NCBI GenBank assembly: GCA_015058985.1
Contig: SVBH01000002.1
Coordinates: 1 to 50,726, forward strand
Direction: 5' to 3'
DNA: 50,726 nt
From: Erysipelotrichaceae bacterium
Lineage (GTDB): Bacteria; Bacillota_I; Bacilli_A; RFN20; DUOF01
Below, piece after piece: positions 13,843 to 21,979 of the stretch; the first letter of the stretch is position 1; each line of letters begins with the position of its first letter. The translations under genes were made by a program, and so were the position numbers. Under the pieces are notes generated by a model. That model worked only from the letters and a program-made list of their open reading frames with translations, was not told the DNA's origin and ran no database searches.

Positions 13843-14961
13843 ATGAAAGATAATCGATTAACAATCTTAGCTCATATTTTGCTTGATCATTCTTTGCAAA
13901 TAGAAAAAGGTGATAATTTTGTCTTAAAAGCACCTTATAGTGCTAAACCATTAATATTGGAAATAGTCAATTACGCTAATGAAATTGAAGCCAATGCTTT
14001 TGTAACGATTACAGACCAAGATATCACTAGAAAACTAATGCAAGGAATTAATAAAGAAACAGCACTAATAAATAATGAAATTGAAACCTTAAAGTTTAGT
14101 AAAATGAAAGGTTTAATAACAATAAGAGAAGAAGAAAAAGAAACCGATCCTATTGATATAGAAACTTTAACAATGATAGGGAAAATTAATAAACCTCTTA
14201 ATGATACTATTATCAATGAGAAAAGATGGGTTCTTTTAGAATGGCCTACAGAATTAGCAGCTCAAAAAGTAAATATGAGTTATGAACAGTATTACGATTT
14301 TGTTTTAGATGTTTGTACTTTGGATTACGTTAGTATGGGTAAAAAAGCACAGGTCTTAAAAGATTTAATGGAAAAAACGGACAAAGTAAGAATTGTAGGA
14401 CCAAACACAGATTTATCTTTATCTATAAAAGATTGTAAAGCTGTCATTTGTCGTGGAGAGAGAAATATCCCAGATGGAGAGGTTTATGTTGGACCTATCA
14501 AAAATAGTATAAATGGAAAAATAACTTATAATGTGAAAACAAAATATCAAGGTAAGAGTTTTGAAAATATCTGCTTTGAATTTAAAGATGGAAAGATTAT
14601 TAAAGCAAGCGCGAATGCTTATAATAAAGCATTAAACAAAATTCTTGATATTGATGAAGGAGCTAGATATATAGGTGAATTCTCTCTTGGATTTAATCCT
14701 ATTATTAAAAAGGAAATAGGAAATATTTTGTTTGATGAAAAGATGTGTGGTTCATTTCATTTAACGCCAGGACAATGCTATAAAAGAAGTAATAATGGAA
14801 ACAATTCTCAAATACATTGGGATTTGGTATGTTCTCAACTTGAAGAATTTGGAGGAGGACAAATTTATTTTGATGATGTTCTAATTAGAGATAATGGAAT
14901 ATTTGTTTTAGAAGAATTAAAGTGTTTAAATCCCGATAAACTCTTGAAAAGAAAACAATAA
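13843..14961 (+). CDS. M29-family aminopeptidase
   Basis: A 372-residue aminopeptidase of the M29 (AmpS / aminopeptidase T / PepS) family, a cytosolic dimetal exopeptidase. The metal-ligand landmarks are present in order: NIPDGEVYVGP (Glu), GEFSLGFNP (Glu), SFHLTPGQCY (His), IHWDL (His, Asp) and a C-terminal FDDVLIRDNG. The usual CHLALG-like loop after the third ligand is replaced by FHLTPGQ. Start at ATG 13843 after AAGGTG; GTG 13834 lies in that site. No clear promoter of its own is visible, so it may depend on read-through from the structured RNA upstream. Confidence 0.88.
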   Translation: MKDNRLTILAHILLDHSLQIEKGDNFVLKAPYSAKPLILEIVNYANEIEANAFVTITDQDITRKLMQGINKETALINNEIETLKFSKMKGLITIREEEKETDPIDIETLTMIGKINKPLNDTIINEKRWVLLEWPTELAAQKVNMSYEQYYDFVLDVCTLDYVSMGKKAQVLKDLMEKTDKVRIVGPNTDLSLSIKDCKAVICRGERNIPDGEVYVGPIKNSINGKITYNVKTKYQGKSFENICFEFKDGKIIKASANAYNKALNKILDIDEGARYIGEFSLGFNPIIKKEIGNILFDEKMCGSFHLTPGQCYKRSNNGNNSQIHWDLVCSQLEEFGGGQIYFDDVLIRDNGIFVLEELKCLNPDKLLKRKQ

Positions 14962-14988
14962 ATTAAAAAGAAAAAAAAGCAGAGAAAG

Positions 14989-15014
14989 AAAAGGATTCCA
15001 TATGGAATCCTTTT
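14989..15014. terminator. Bidirectional terminator, perfect 26-bp palindrome
   Basis: A fully palindromic 26-base element (13-base arms beginning AAAAGGATTCC, centre CATATG) between the convergent aminopeptidase and RNase J genes, with T runs on both sides. It overlaps the rnj stop codon. Confidence 0.85.
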
Positions 15015-16770
15015 AATTTGCTTCTACTTTTTTTGTAGTCCTTCTTCTAGGTTTAGGTGTATTTTCTTTTTGAACAAACTTATAAGAATCTTCAGCTTCA
15101 TTTCGTTTGCTCATGATAACAGGAATAATCATAGGATTTCTTCTAGTCTTAGAATACAAGAAACTAGTCATAGAAGTTTTGATAGTGTTTTTAATAGCAG
15201 AGAAACTAACTCTTTCCTTAGAAAGAAGTTCCTCTAAAGCAGCATTTACAGTTTTCTCTGCTTCAATAATTAAGTCTGTTCTTTCTTTAATATAAATGAA
15301 ACCTCTAGATAATATAGCAGGTTTACTTAATAAGCGATTATTCTTAGGGTCAATACTAACTAAAACTGCTACTAAACCTTCACTAGCTAAGATTTTACGA
15401 TCTTTGATAACGGCAGTAGAAAGTCCTGTTATATCATTTCCATCAACATAAATATCATCAGTATGTACAATTTTTTTAGACTCATAAACTTTACCATCTT
15501 TTAAAGCAAGTACTTTACCATTTGCTAGAACAAATAAATGATCATCTTGCATTCCTATTTCCTTAGCAATTAAGGTATGAAGTTTTAACATTCTATATTC
15601 ACCATGAATAGGAGCAAAATACTTTGGCTTCATTAATTTTAGCATCATCTTTAATTCATCTGTATAAGCATGTCCAGATGCGTGAATGTTAGACAAAACT
15701 GAGTTGGTTAAGACATTTACTCCACTTCTAGTGATTTGGTTAATTACTTTATTAACACTAGCAGTGTTTCCTGGAATTGGACTTGATGAAAATACTACAG
15801 TATCTCCAGGCATCAATTTGATTTGTCTGTGTTGACCAAAAGCAATTCTACTTAGGGCCGCCATTGGTTCTCCTTGTGTACCAGTACAGAAAATTAAAAT
15901 TTCATCAGGTCTTAAAGTTTTAGCAGCTTCGGGTGAAATTAAATAATTATCAGGACATTTAATATATCCAATCTCTCTACCTATATTAACTGCTTTATCC
16001 ATAGATCTACCAAATAACATTATCTTTCTTCTGAAAAGAACACTTGCTTCAATTATTTGTTGAATACGATGCACGTTAGAAGCAAAAGTTGCGACGATTA
16101 ATCTTCCTTTAGCATTTCTGAAAACATCGTGAATAGAATCTACGACAGCGCTTTCACTTATTGAATAACCCTCAACCTCTGCGTTAGTTGAGTCTGCCAC
16201 TAACAAATCAATACCTTCGCTAGATAATTTAGTGATTTTTTCATAATCCAAATCTTTACCTACAGGAGTTAAATCCATTTTAAAATCTCCTGTCGTAACA
16301 ATTCTTCCATTAGGGGTATCAATTGCAAATCCTAATGAATCAGGGATTGAGTGAGTTACGTTGAAACAACTAACTTTAAAGCATCCAATTTCTAGTAAAG
16401 AATCATGATCAATTTCGATAATATCGACTTTCGCTTTGATTTTAAATTCAGCTAATTTATGTCTAATAAAAGCAGCTGCAAGTCTAGGAGCATAGATTGT
16501 AGGTATTTCCACATTTTGCAATAAGAAAGGCAATCCTCCAATATGATCTTCATGTCCATGAGTAATTAAAAGACCTTTAATTTTACTTTGGTTTTCTACT
16601 AAATAAGAATAATCTGGAACTATATAATCTACTCCAGGGGAATCGTCCTCTGGAAACATTACTCCAGCATCTATAAGTAAAATATTATCTTCGTGTTCAA
16701 CACAATAGGTGTTTTTTCCAACTTCTTCTAATCCACCTAAAGCGAAAAAATAAGTTTCGTTTTTTTGCAT
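15013..16770 (-). CDS. rnj: Ribonuclease J
   Basis: A 585-residue metallo-beta-lactamase/beta-CASP ribonuclease. The zinc motif is HGHEDH at 71-76, with further ligands in NVTHSIPDS, GDFKMD and the C-terminal IHASGHAY/IHGEYRML region. It processes and degrades RNA from both ends (5'-3' exonuclease and endonuclease) and matures 16S rRNA. The length is slightly over the usual 555 because of a basic C-terminal tail (TPKPRRRTTKKVEAN) that probably binds RNA. Only one J enzyme is in the window, so J1 or J2 cannot be told. A 60-base leader with an AATAATAA/TTATTATT inverted repeat lies just before GGAGG. Confidence 0.95.
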   Translation of the reverse strand: MQKNETYFFALGGLEEVGKNTYCVEHEDNILLIDAGVMFPEDDSPGVDYIVPDYSYLVENQSKIKGLLITHGHEDHIGGLPFLLQNVEIPTIYAPRLAAAFIRHKLAEFKIKAKVDIIEIDHDSLLEIGCFKVSCFNVTHSIPDSLGFAIDTPNGRIVTTGDFKMDLTPVGKDLDYEKITKLSSEGIDLLVADSTNAEVEGYSISESAVVDSIHDVFRNAKGRLIVATFASNVHRIQQIIEASVLFRRKIMLFGRSMDKAVNIGREIGYIKCPDNYLISPEAAKTLRPDEILIFCTGTQGEPMAALSRIAFGQHRQIKLMPGDTVVFSSSPIPGNTASVNKVINQITRSGVNVLTNSVLSNIHASGHAYTDELKMMLKLMKPKYFAPIHGEYRMLKLHTLIAKEIGMQDDHLFVLANGKVLALKDGKVYESKKIVHTDDIYVDGNDITGLSTAVIKDRKILASEGLVAVLVSIDPKNNRLLSKPAILSRGFIYIKERTDLIIEAEKTVNAALEELLSKERVSFSAIKNTIKTSMTSFLYSKTRRNPMIIPVIMSKRNEAEDSYKFVQKENTPKPRRRTTKKVEAN

Positions 16771-16839
16771 AAAATTCCTCCAAATAATAATTTATTATTA
16801 TCAATTAAAATATAAAACTCGTGATTTAATTCTGTGCTC

Positions 16840-16867
16840 ATTATACCACATTATTTTTTAAAGTAAA
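16840..16867 (-). promoter_or_regulatory. Promoter of rnj
   Basis: On the minus strand TTTACT (16867-16862), 16-bp spacer, TATAAT (16845-16840), giving a leader of roughly 60 bases that contains an A/T hairpin next to the ribosome binding site. Confidence 0.55.
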
Positions 16868-16894
16868 CAGACAACCAAAAAAATCAACATTTTA

Positions 16895-16922
16895 TTGAAA
16901 ATATTTTATCTTTTGATAATAT
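16895..16922 (+). promoter_or_regulatory. Promoter of the YcxB-like gene
   Basis: TTGAAA (16895-16900), 16-bp spacer, TAATAT (16917-16922), 22 bases before the ATG; AGGTGATTA serves as ribosome binding site. Confidence 0.5.
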
Positions 16923-16944
16923 TAATACAAGTAGGTGATTAATT

Positions 16945-17517
16945 ATGTTTACATTTGTCAGTAAAAATTTCAAAGAAGATGCTCAAAACTTTAGTAAATA
17001 CAATTATGAAAAAAACTATAAAAACAGTATGATTACTCTATTCATTGGAGGATTGATTACTTTCTTGTTAAGTCTTTTATTAATTGTTCTTAAACAAAGT
17101 CTATGGATTTCAATTACTTTACTTGTTCTATCAATTTGTATCATAGGACTAGGATATATTTCATATAGAAGTTTAACAAAAGGTGCTAGTAATGTTGAAA
17201 TTGATAAAATTGAAGAAGTAATTACTACTTTTAATAAAGACAATTTTGAAGTAGTAACAAAGTACATTGAAAATGGACAAGCAACAGCAACTCAAGAATA
17301 TAGACAAATTCAAAAAATTGAAGAAAATGATAAATACTATTTCTTGTTCTTAACTAAGATATCTGCTTATGTTGTTAGAAAAGATTCTTTACAAAATGGA
17401 AGTATTTCTGATTTTAGAAAATTCTTAAGAAAAGAGAAAAATTTTGATATCGTATCTAAACAAGAAAAAGAAAATAGTAAAAATCGTCAAAGAAGAAGAA
17501 TGGAAAATAAAAAATAA
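16945..17517 (+). CDS. YcxB-like membrane protein
   Basis: A 190-residue protein: a short N-terminal cytosolic part, two membrane helices (about 30-50, LFIGGLITFLLSLLLIVL, and 54-75) and a C-terminal cytosolic domain with YRQIQKIEENDKYYFLFLTK and AYVVRKDSL, the pattern seen in the C-terminal domain of YcxB-family proteins. A basic tail (NRQRRRMENKK) ends it. The family has no established function. It stands alone between rnj and a convergent gene. Confidence 0.65.
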   Translation: MFTFVSKNFKEDAQNFSKYNYEKNYKNSMITLFIGGLITFLLSLLLIVLKQSLWISITLLVLSICIIGLGYISYRSLTKGASNVEIDKIEEVITTFNKDNFEVVTKYIENGQATATQEYRQIQKIEENDKYYFLFLTKISAYVVRKDSLQNGSISDFRKFLRKEKNFDIVSKQEKENSKNRQRRRMENKK

Positions 17518-17537
17518 GGACTAATAATCCTTATTTT
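17511..17537. terminator. Bidirectional terminator after the YcxB-like gene
   Basis: AAAATAAGGA pairs with TCCTTATTTT (17511-17520 with 17528-17537), 7-nt loop, with a T run on the plus side and on the minus side. Confidence 0.8.
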
Positions 17538-18264
17538 TTTTGTATACTTTTTGAGACATGAATGTATAATCATCAAGCCTTTTATCATTAATAATATCAT
17601 TTAGATAATTTTTGTATTCTTCAGGAGCCAATTCTAAATATGCAGTGCTGTGAATATTGTCATTATCATCTCTATTTTTTGTGTGTTCCTTACACTTAAA
17701 ATAGAGATTATAGAGTTCATGCATTTCTTGCTTTTTAATGGTATTTAAAATTTTAAAATTGAACAAATTACAATATAAATCCTTATTCATCACGAGGTTA
17801 TAATTATAGTCAATTATGTATCTTTCTTTGTCAAAATCAAATTCAGCAATTGCATGGATTATATGATTATCATCTCTTGCATAAAAGATACCAACTGAGG
17901 CAGCAGGATTTAAATCATATCCCATGATTATAGTATTTAATAAAGCGTTATTATAGCAATCTCCTATCACAGGTACGAAAGGTAAAGAATCATTAAATAA
18001 AGATGATGGAGTTAGAAGTTTGGTGTCTCCAAATTTAGTGCTCAATTGAAATCCTTTTTCGTCTTTTTTAATATAATTTACCAAAGAATTATCATTTAAA
18101 GTTAATAAAACATCCTCTTTAAAAGTAGAAAATTGACTTACTGCATTTTGTAATCTGAGAAAATTTCTTTTATCCTCGAATGGAATATCAAGAAAAAGTT
18201 CCTTGTCTAATCTACCTTCATATTCTTTTATTAACAACTCTGTTACTTCTTCAAAAGTCATCAT
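17521..18264 (-). CDS. Possible transglutaminase-like (Cys-His-Asp) protein
   Basis: A 247-residue soluble protein, started at ATG 18264 after AGGTGATT. The middle has GDCYNNALLNTIIMGY (a Cys at the start of a helix), then HIIHAIAEFDFD and RYIIDYNYNLVM. This order, Cys at a helix start, His on a strand and Asp on the next strand, is the catalytic layout of transglutaminase/papain-like enzymes. I did not recognise the family by overall sequence, so the enzymatic role is inference. The C-terminal part is helical and charged. It ends in a shared terminator with the YcxB-like gene. Confidence 0.5.
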   Translation of the reverse strand: MMTFEEVTELLIKEYEGRLDKELFLDIPFEDKRNFLRLQNAVSQFSTFKEDVLLTLNDNSLVNYIKKDEKGFQLSTKFGDTKLLTPSSLFNDSLPFVPVIGDCYNNALLNTIIMGYDLNPAASVGIFYARDDNHIIHAIAEFDFDKERYIIDYNYNLVMNKDLYCNLFNFKILNTIKKQEMHELYNLYFKCKEHTKNRDDNDNIHSTAYLELAPEEYKNYLNDIINDKRLDDYTFMSQKVYKKNKDY

Positions 18265-18316
18265 AATCACCTATCACTAATGTAAAATATTTTCGTTACT
18301 AAGTAAATAGAATAAA

Positions 18317-18339
18317 AAAAAGATGTTAACCATCTTTTT
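18317..18339 (-). terminator. Terminator of def
   Basis: AAAAAGATG pairs with CATCTTTTT (18317-18325 with 18331-18339), loop TTAAC, followed on the minus strand by more T. Confidence 0.75.
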
Positions 18340-18886
18340 AAATTTCTACTGCTCCTTTTACTTCTTTAAAAGGATTTTTCTTATCAATTCTATCATAATA
18401 TAAAATTCCATCTAAATGGTCTAACTCATGTTGGAAAACAATAGATAAATAACCATCTAGTTTTTCAGTTCTTTCTTCATCTTTCAAGATATCATAGAAC
18501 TTCACAGTAATCTTATTGTGTCTATAGACATATCCATCAATATCCTTTGGAACTGATAAACAAGCTTCTCCAGTACTCAGGAAAGAAGGTTTTACTGAAA
18601 AAGATGTAACAATAGGATTAGCAATTAAGTATTCATGTGTCTTATCTTCATCCTCAAAGTAAATAGCTACTATTTTTTTGTTAACTCCAAGTTGTATAGC
18701 ACTTAATCCTACACCTGCTCTAACGTTGTATTTTTCTTGAATTTCTGCTTTTTGACTTTCTTTAACATATTCAAGCATTTCTAAAGCAAATTTTTTATCT
18801 TCTTCACTAATTGGTAATTCAATATCTACAGATTTTTTTCTAATTAGTTTGTTTTTGTCTTCAATGATATTTAATTTTTTAAACAT
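18338..18886 (-). CDS. def: Peptide deformylase
   Basis: A 182-residue type 2 (Gram-positive) deformylase that removes the formyl group from new polypeptides. The three motifs are present: GVGLSAIQLGV (motif 1, with Ser for the usual Ala), EACLSVP (motif 2, Cys metal ligand, with Ala where Gly is usual) and QHELDHLDG (motif 3, His153, Glu154, His157). The length and the insertion between motifs 1 and 2 fit the Bacillus-type enzyme. It stands alone, downstream of the YjcZ-like microprotein in the same direction. Confidence 0.95.
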   Translation of the reverse strand: MFKKLNIIEDKNKLIRKKSVDIELPISEEDKKFALEMLEYVKESQKAEIQEKYNVRAGVGLSAIQLGVNKKIVAIYFEDEDKTHEYLIANPIVTSFSVKPSFLSTGEACLSVPKDIDGYVYRHNKITVKFYDILKDEERTEKLDGYLSIVFQHELDHLDGILYYDRIDKKNPFKEVKGAVEI

Positions 18887-18926
18887 ACTAACACCTCACA
18901 AATGAATTCTATCATATAATTGAAAT

Positions 18927-18953
18927 AAAAAAAAGGTGGTTTTAACAACCACC
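18927..18953 (-). terminator. Terminator of the YjcZ-like gene
   Basis: GGTGGTT/AACCACC stem (18935-18941 with 18947-18953) with a 5-nt loop holding the stop codon, then eight T on the minus strand. Confidence 0.85.
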
Positions 18954-19115
18954 ACAATATCCAGGTCTAGACCAGAATGCTCCTAAAATTATTAACAATA
19001 AGAATACTACAATAATAATTGCCCAAGCACTTCCATAACCACCATTGTTATAAGAACCAACCGGGTAATATGCTTGTGGAGCAGCTGTTTGATAAGCATT
19101 TCCGTAATAATACAT
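18942..19115 (-). CDS. YjcZ-family small membrane (sporulation) protein
   Basis: A 57-residue protein, too short for a usual 60-residue cut-off. It starts MYYYGNAYQTAAPQ, has a Gly/Tyr/Asn-rich middle, one membrane helix GSAWAIIIVVFLLLIILGAF and a short tail ending GYCGGC. This is the layout of YjcZ/SscA-type proteins of Firmicutes (Gly/Tyr-rich head, then a FALIVVLFILLIIVG-like helix), several of which are sporulation proteins. AGGAGGT lies seven bases before the ATG at 19115, and a strong terminator follows. The membership is by eye; the exact role is unknown. Confidence 0.8.
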   Translation of the reverse strand: MYYYGNAYQTAAPQAYYPVGSYNNGGYGSAWAIIIVVFLLLIILGAFWSRPGYCGGC

Positions 19116-19237
19116 ATGGTAACCTCCTAACTATTATAAGTTATTCAAGAAAATTACTTTTGTTTGTGTATTTTATCATTTACCTGGTATTGAGTGTCTT
19201 TTTTGGACTTTTGCACATAGAATATAATGGTGATTAA

Positions 19238-19588
19238 ATGGATAAATTAAAAGAGTTTAAAGAATTTGTAAAACAAAATGAGCATGTATATGAATTGGTA
19301 AAAACGAATAAATATACTTGGCAACAATTGTATGAATATTATGATATATATGGAGCAGAATCACAGGTATTTAAAAAAGAAATCAATAATAATACGATTT
19401 CTAATCGAAATGTTTTAAATGATTTTATTACTGCTACTAAAAATATTGATATGAGTAAAGTTAATGAGGGATTAGATAGTTTGAAAAAAGTTGCTGATAT
19501 TTTCGCAGAATTTACCTCATTAAAAAGTGATTCAAACGAGATAAAAGATTTAACTAGGAAAAGAAGATATCGTAGGTTTGATCAATGA
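19238..19588 (+). CDS. ylbD: YlbD-like spore coat protein
   Basis: A 116-residue protein whose N-terminal half matches YlbD: FKEFVKQNEHVYELVKTNKYTWQQLYEYYDIYGAES (read here in pieces at residues about 6-42). YlbD is a coat-associated protein in B. subtilis. The C-terminus is basic (RKRRYRRF). It starts the ylbD-ylbE-ylbF-rsmD run and overlaps ylbE by four bases (ATGA). Upstream are TATAAT and an overlapping CATAGAATA; GGTGATTAA precedes the ATG. Confidence 0.8.
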   Translation: MDKLKEFKEFVKQNEHVYELVKTNKYTWQQLYEYYDIYGAESQVFKKEINNNTISNRNVLNDFITATKNIDMSKVNEGLDSLKKVADIFAEFTSLKSDSNEIKDLTRKRRYRRFDQ

Positions 19589-19800
19589 GAAGTAACATAA
19601 CAAGTTTGCTTAATAGTAATCATGATTATTGGCTGTTTTTAAGACAGAATCCTATGTGGCATCAAATATTGAGTAGACACCCTGAAAGAATAAATCAATT
19701 TATGAATGAATATAAAATAAAAAGAAGAAAAAGATTTATTGATAAGGTAGAAGATGCTACAATGATGTTAGATTTAGTAAGTAAAGTTATGGGTGAATAG
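19585..19800 (+). CDS. ylbE: YlbE-like protein
   Basis: A 71-residue protein matching the YlbE family: a short N-terminus, then WLFLRQNPMWHQILSRHPE (about residues 16-34, the conserved REQPxWYRxLSRxPE block), then a helix ending MMLDLVSKVM. Function unknown; the gene is always next to ylbD and ylbF in Bacilli. Coupled to ylbD by overlap, two bases before ylbF. Confidence 0.85.
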   Translation: MRSNITSLLNSNHDYWLFLRQNPMWHQILSRHPERINQFMNEYKIKRRKRFIDKVEDATMMLDLVSKVMGE

Positions 19801-19802
19801 AA

Positions 19803-20135
19803 ATGAAAGAATATGAAAGTGCTTTAAAAATTAATAAACTAATCAAAGAATCAGAAATATATCAAAATTTAAAGCAAAAAGAACAAGCAATGATTGAAGA
19901 TAAAGACACTTTTATATTGTTGATGGATTATCAAAATAAACAAGCAGAATATAATGATGCTTTAAAATATGAAAAATATGGATCTGATCCTAAAAAGGTC
20001 CAAAAAGAATTATCAAATATTAAATATAAAGTTGATACTAATCAATTAGTAAAACAGTATAACGAAGCATATAAAAAAATGAGAGAATTTTTAGAAAATA
20101 TAACAAAAACAATTTTAGAAGGAGTAACAGAATGA
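19803..20135 (+). CDS. ylbF: YlbF/YmcA-family protein
   Basis: A 110-residue helical protein of the YlbF/YmcA (RicF/RicA) family: KINKLIKESEIYQNLKQKE at the N-terminus and NQLVKQYNEAYKKMREFLE near the C-terminus. In B. subtilis YlbF with YmcA and YaaT binds RNase Y and controls mRNA processing, competence, biofilm formation and sporulation. The cysteines that hold the Fe-S cluster in the Bacillus complex are not seen in this protein. It overlaps rsmD by four bases. Confidence 0.82.
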   Translation: MKEYESALKINKLIKESEIYQNLKQKEQAMIEDKDTFILLMDYQNKQAEYNDALKYEKYGSDPKKVQKELSNIKYKVDTNQLVKQYNEAYKKMREFLENITKTILEGVTE

Positions 20136-20674
20136 GAGTAGTAAGTGGAAAGTATCGAGGCAAAAAATTGTTGTCTCCTATTGATGAAAAAACTAGGCCA
20201 ACATCTGACAAAGTAAAAGAATCATTATTTAATATAATAGGGAATTATATAAGTGATGCAGTCTGCTTGGATTTATTTTCAGGAAGTGGAGCTTTAGGCA
20301 TTGAAGCAATATCTAGGGGAGCAAAAAAAGTAGTTTTCAATGATTTGAATAAAAACTCGATCAGAATCATTAAAGATAATCTAGCATCTTTAAAAAATAT
20401 TGAAACTGAATATCAAGTTTATAATTTAGATTATTTAGATTTTTTAAAACAAACTAAGGAAAAGTATGATGTTGTTTTTTTAGACCCTCCTTATGCTAAA
20501 AAAATTCATGAAGAAATCATCAAATATATGCAAGAAAAAGACCTGTTGAATCAAGTATCAATTATCGCAATTGAAACAGATGTGAATGATACTATTGAAA
20601 ATAAAAATTATAGTTTTTATAAAGAATACAAATATGGAACTATTAAGTTAACAGTTTTAAGAATAGAAAAGTAA
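20132..20674 (+). CDS. rsmD: 16S rRNA guanine(966)-N2-methyltransferase
   Basis: A 180-residue Rossmann-fold methylase: MRVVSGKYRGKKL and RPTSDKVKESLFNI at the N-terminus, LDLFSGSGALGIEAISRGA (SAM binding, about 48-66) and VVFLDPPYAK (catalytic NPPY-like motif, about 115). It methylates G966 of 16S rRNA before 30S assembly is complete. In Bacillus the next gene is coaD, then ylbJ; here coaD is missing and ylbJ is on the other strand, overlapping the end of rsmD tail to tail by 32 bases. Confidence 0.95.
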   Translation: MRVVSGKYRGKKLLSPIDEKTRPTSDKVKESLFNIIGNYISDAVCLDLFSGSGALGIEAISRGAKKVVFNDLNKNSIRIIKDNLASLKNIETEYQVYNLDYLDFLKQTKEKYDVVFLDPPYAKKIHEEIIKYMQEKDLLNQVSIIAIETDVNDTIENKNYSFYKEYKYGTIKLTVLRIEK

Positions 20675-21545
20675 AGGGAATAATAAACAGTCTACTCAAT
20701 AAAAGGTGTTTTATTTTTATACCTGTATCTTCTAACATACTATGATGTTGCATTATTAAAGATAATGACCCAAATGAAAAAGTGAATGCTAAGTATGAAA
20801 TTTTATGAGAAATGGTTGAATTTATAATAGCAAAAGAGGCACTGGAAAATTCAAATAAAGCTTGAATAAATAAATTATTTTTAAAAACAGTTAAGGGTAA
20901 TGAAAAATAGACCATTGTTCCTAAGATAACTATTAAATTTGTACAACTATTGATAATTGTTTTTCTCAAAATAAGAGGGAAATTAAAGTTAAGTAAAGAA
21001 AATCGAATGTTGTTTTTCACTTCTTTAAAAGAAACGAATTTTTCTTTTTTTAATAAGATATTAGATAAAATAAAAAGTAATAAAAAAGAAGAAAAATAGA
21101 TAGATAAACAAAGAACTTTTGAAGAAGAAAAACCTATAAATGAACCAATTGTTAAATATATGAAACTCCAAGATGGATAAAGACAACAAGAAGCCAAAAC
21201 TAGTGCTTCTTTTTTTGATATTTTGTTTTGAATGAGAAAAGAAGAAATTAAACTTGCTACAAAAGGGGTACCTGTAAATATACTTACTACTACAACAAGA
21301 CAGCCATATCCATTTAATTTAAAGATAGGCATACTAATATATTGTAGTAGATAAGTTAAAAACTCTAATAGATTCGTTTCAAGCAGTAAGTAGGTGCATA
21401 GGAAAAATGGTAATAGAGTAGGAAATATTGTTTCAAAAAAGGTATTCATCATTTTTTTTGATAATAGAATACAATCTTTAGAAAAAGCAAAGCACAATAC
21501 GAAGAATAATAGGACTACTATACTTAAAAAAAGAGATTTTTTCAT
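20643..21545 (-). CDS. ylbJ: YlbJ-like sporulation membrane protein
   Basis: A 300-residue membrane protein with about eight helices. TIFPTLLPFFLCTYLLLE and MPIFKLNGYGCLVVVVSIF followed by TGTPFVASLISSFL match the YlbJ signature (PsLFPFfi..., plmrplF.lpG.ga...GyPmGA). YlbJ is needed for spore formation in B. subtilis, with a nucleoside-recognition-type fold. Differences: the GYPMGAK block is GTPFVAS here, so transport chemistry may differ. No ribosome binding site is visible before ATG 21545, in contrast to its neighbours. It is inverted relative to the Bacillus order. Confidence 0.75.
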   Translation of the reverse strand: MKKSLFLSIVVLLFFVLCFAFSKDCILLSKKMMNTFFETIFPTLLPFFLCTYLLLETNLLEFLTYLLQYISMPIFKLNGYGCLVVVVSIFTGTPFVASLISSFLIQNKISKKEALVLASCCLYPSWSFIYLTIGSFIGFSSSKVLCLSIYFSSFLLLFILSNILLKKEKFVSFKEVKNNIRFSLLNFNFPLILRKTIINSCTNLIVILGTMVYFSLPLTVFKNNLFIQALFEFSSASFAIINSTISHKISYLAFTFSFGSLSLIMQHHSMLEDTGIKIKHLLLSRLFIIPFTFLFLKLLT

Positions 21546-21647
21546 AATAAAAGATACGCTTAAAAAATAATTAATATGCTAAATGTGCGTATTTACTAAT
21601 CAAAATTTTTTTCTCTACATAATTTAAATTGAAAAGGAGGATTTAAT

Positions 21648-21881
21648 ATGAATAATAATTCTTGTTGCCAAATGAATAGATGCCCAAGACTTACTCCAAT
21701 CGTATGTCCAGAAAGAGTTTGCTACGTTACAAGATGCTTCCCAGTTGAACAACCAATTATTGTTCCTTATAGAACTCATACAATCAACCAAGGCGTTATC
21801 GTAAATAGATACTATCCAACATATTCAACTTCTGAAGAAACAAGATGTCCTGGACAAGCTGCTGCAGAACAACAAATGTAA
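21648..21881 (+). CDS. CotD-like Cys/Pro-rich spore coat protein
   Basis: A 77-residue protein, cysteine and proline rich: NSCCQMNRCPRLTPIVCP at the N-terminus, then VEQPIIVPYRTHTINQGVI and NRYYPTYS. The P-I-V-x-P/HTTHVN-type pattern recalls CotD of Bacillus. A very strong AAAAGGAGG lies nine bases before the ATG, and a CATAATTTA box (sigma-K-like -10) at 21618-21626 lies 21 bases upstream of the ATG. A short terminator follows. The coat role is inference from composition and context. Confidence 0.6.
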   Translation: MNNNSCCQMNRCPRLTPIVCPERVCYVTRCFPVEQPIIVPYRTHTINQGVIVNRYYPTYSTSEETRCPGQAAAEQQM

Positions 21882-21893
21882 ATATGTAGTAAG

Positions 21894-21913
21894 AGCCACT
21901 ACGGTGGCTTTTT
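21894..21913 (+). terminator. Terminator of the CotD-like gene
   Basis: AGCCAC-TACG-GTGGCT (21894-21909) followed by five T. Confidence 0.8.
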
Positions 21914-21979
21914 AAATGCAAAATAACTTTAAATAACTTTAATAATGTGATAACATTATTACAAAGATGTGGTGATTTT

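Noticed and set aside
19019-19237. 72-codon plus-strand frame before ylbD
   Set aside because: It is antisense to the YjcZ-like gene, which has a better start, composition and terminator.
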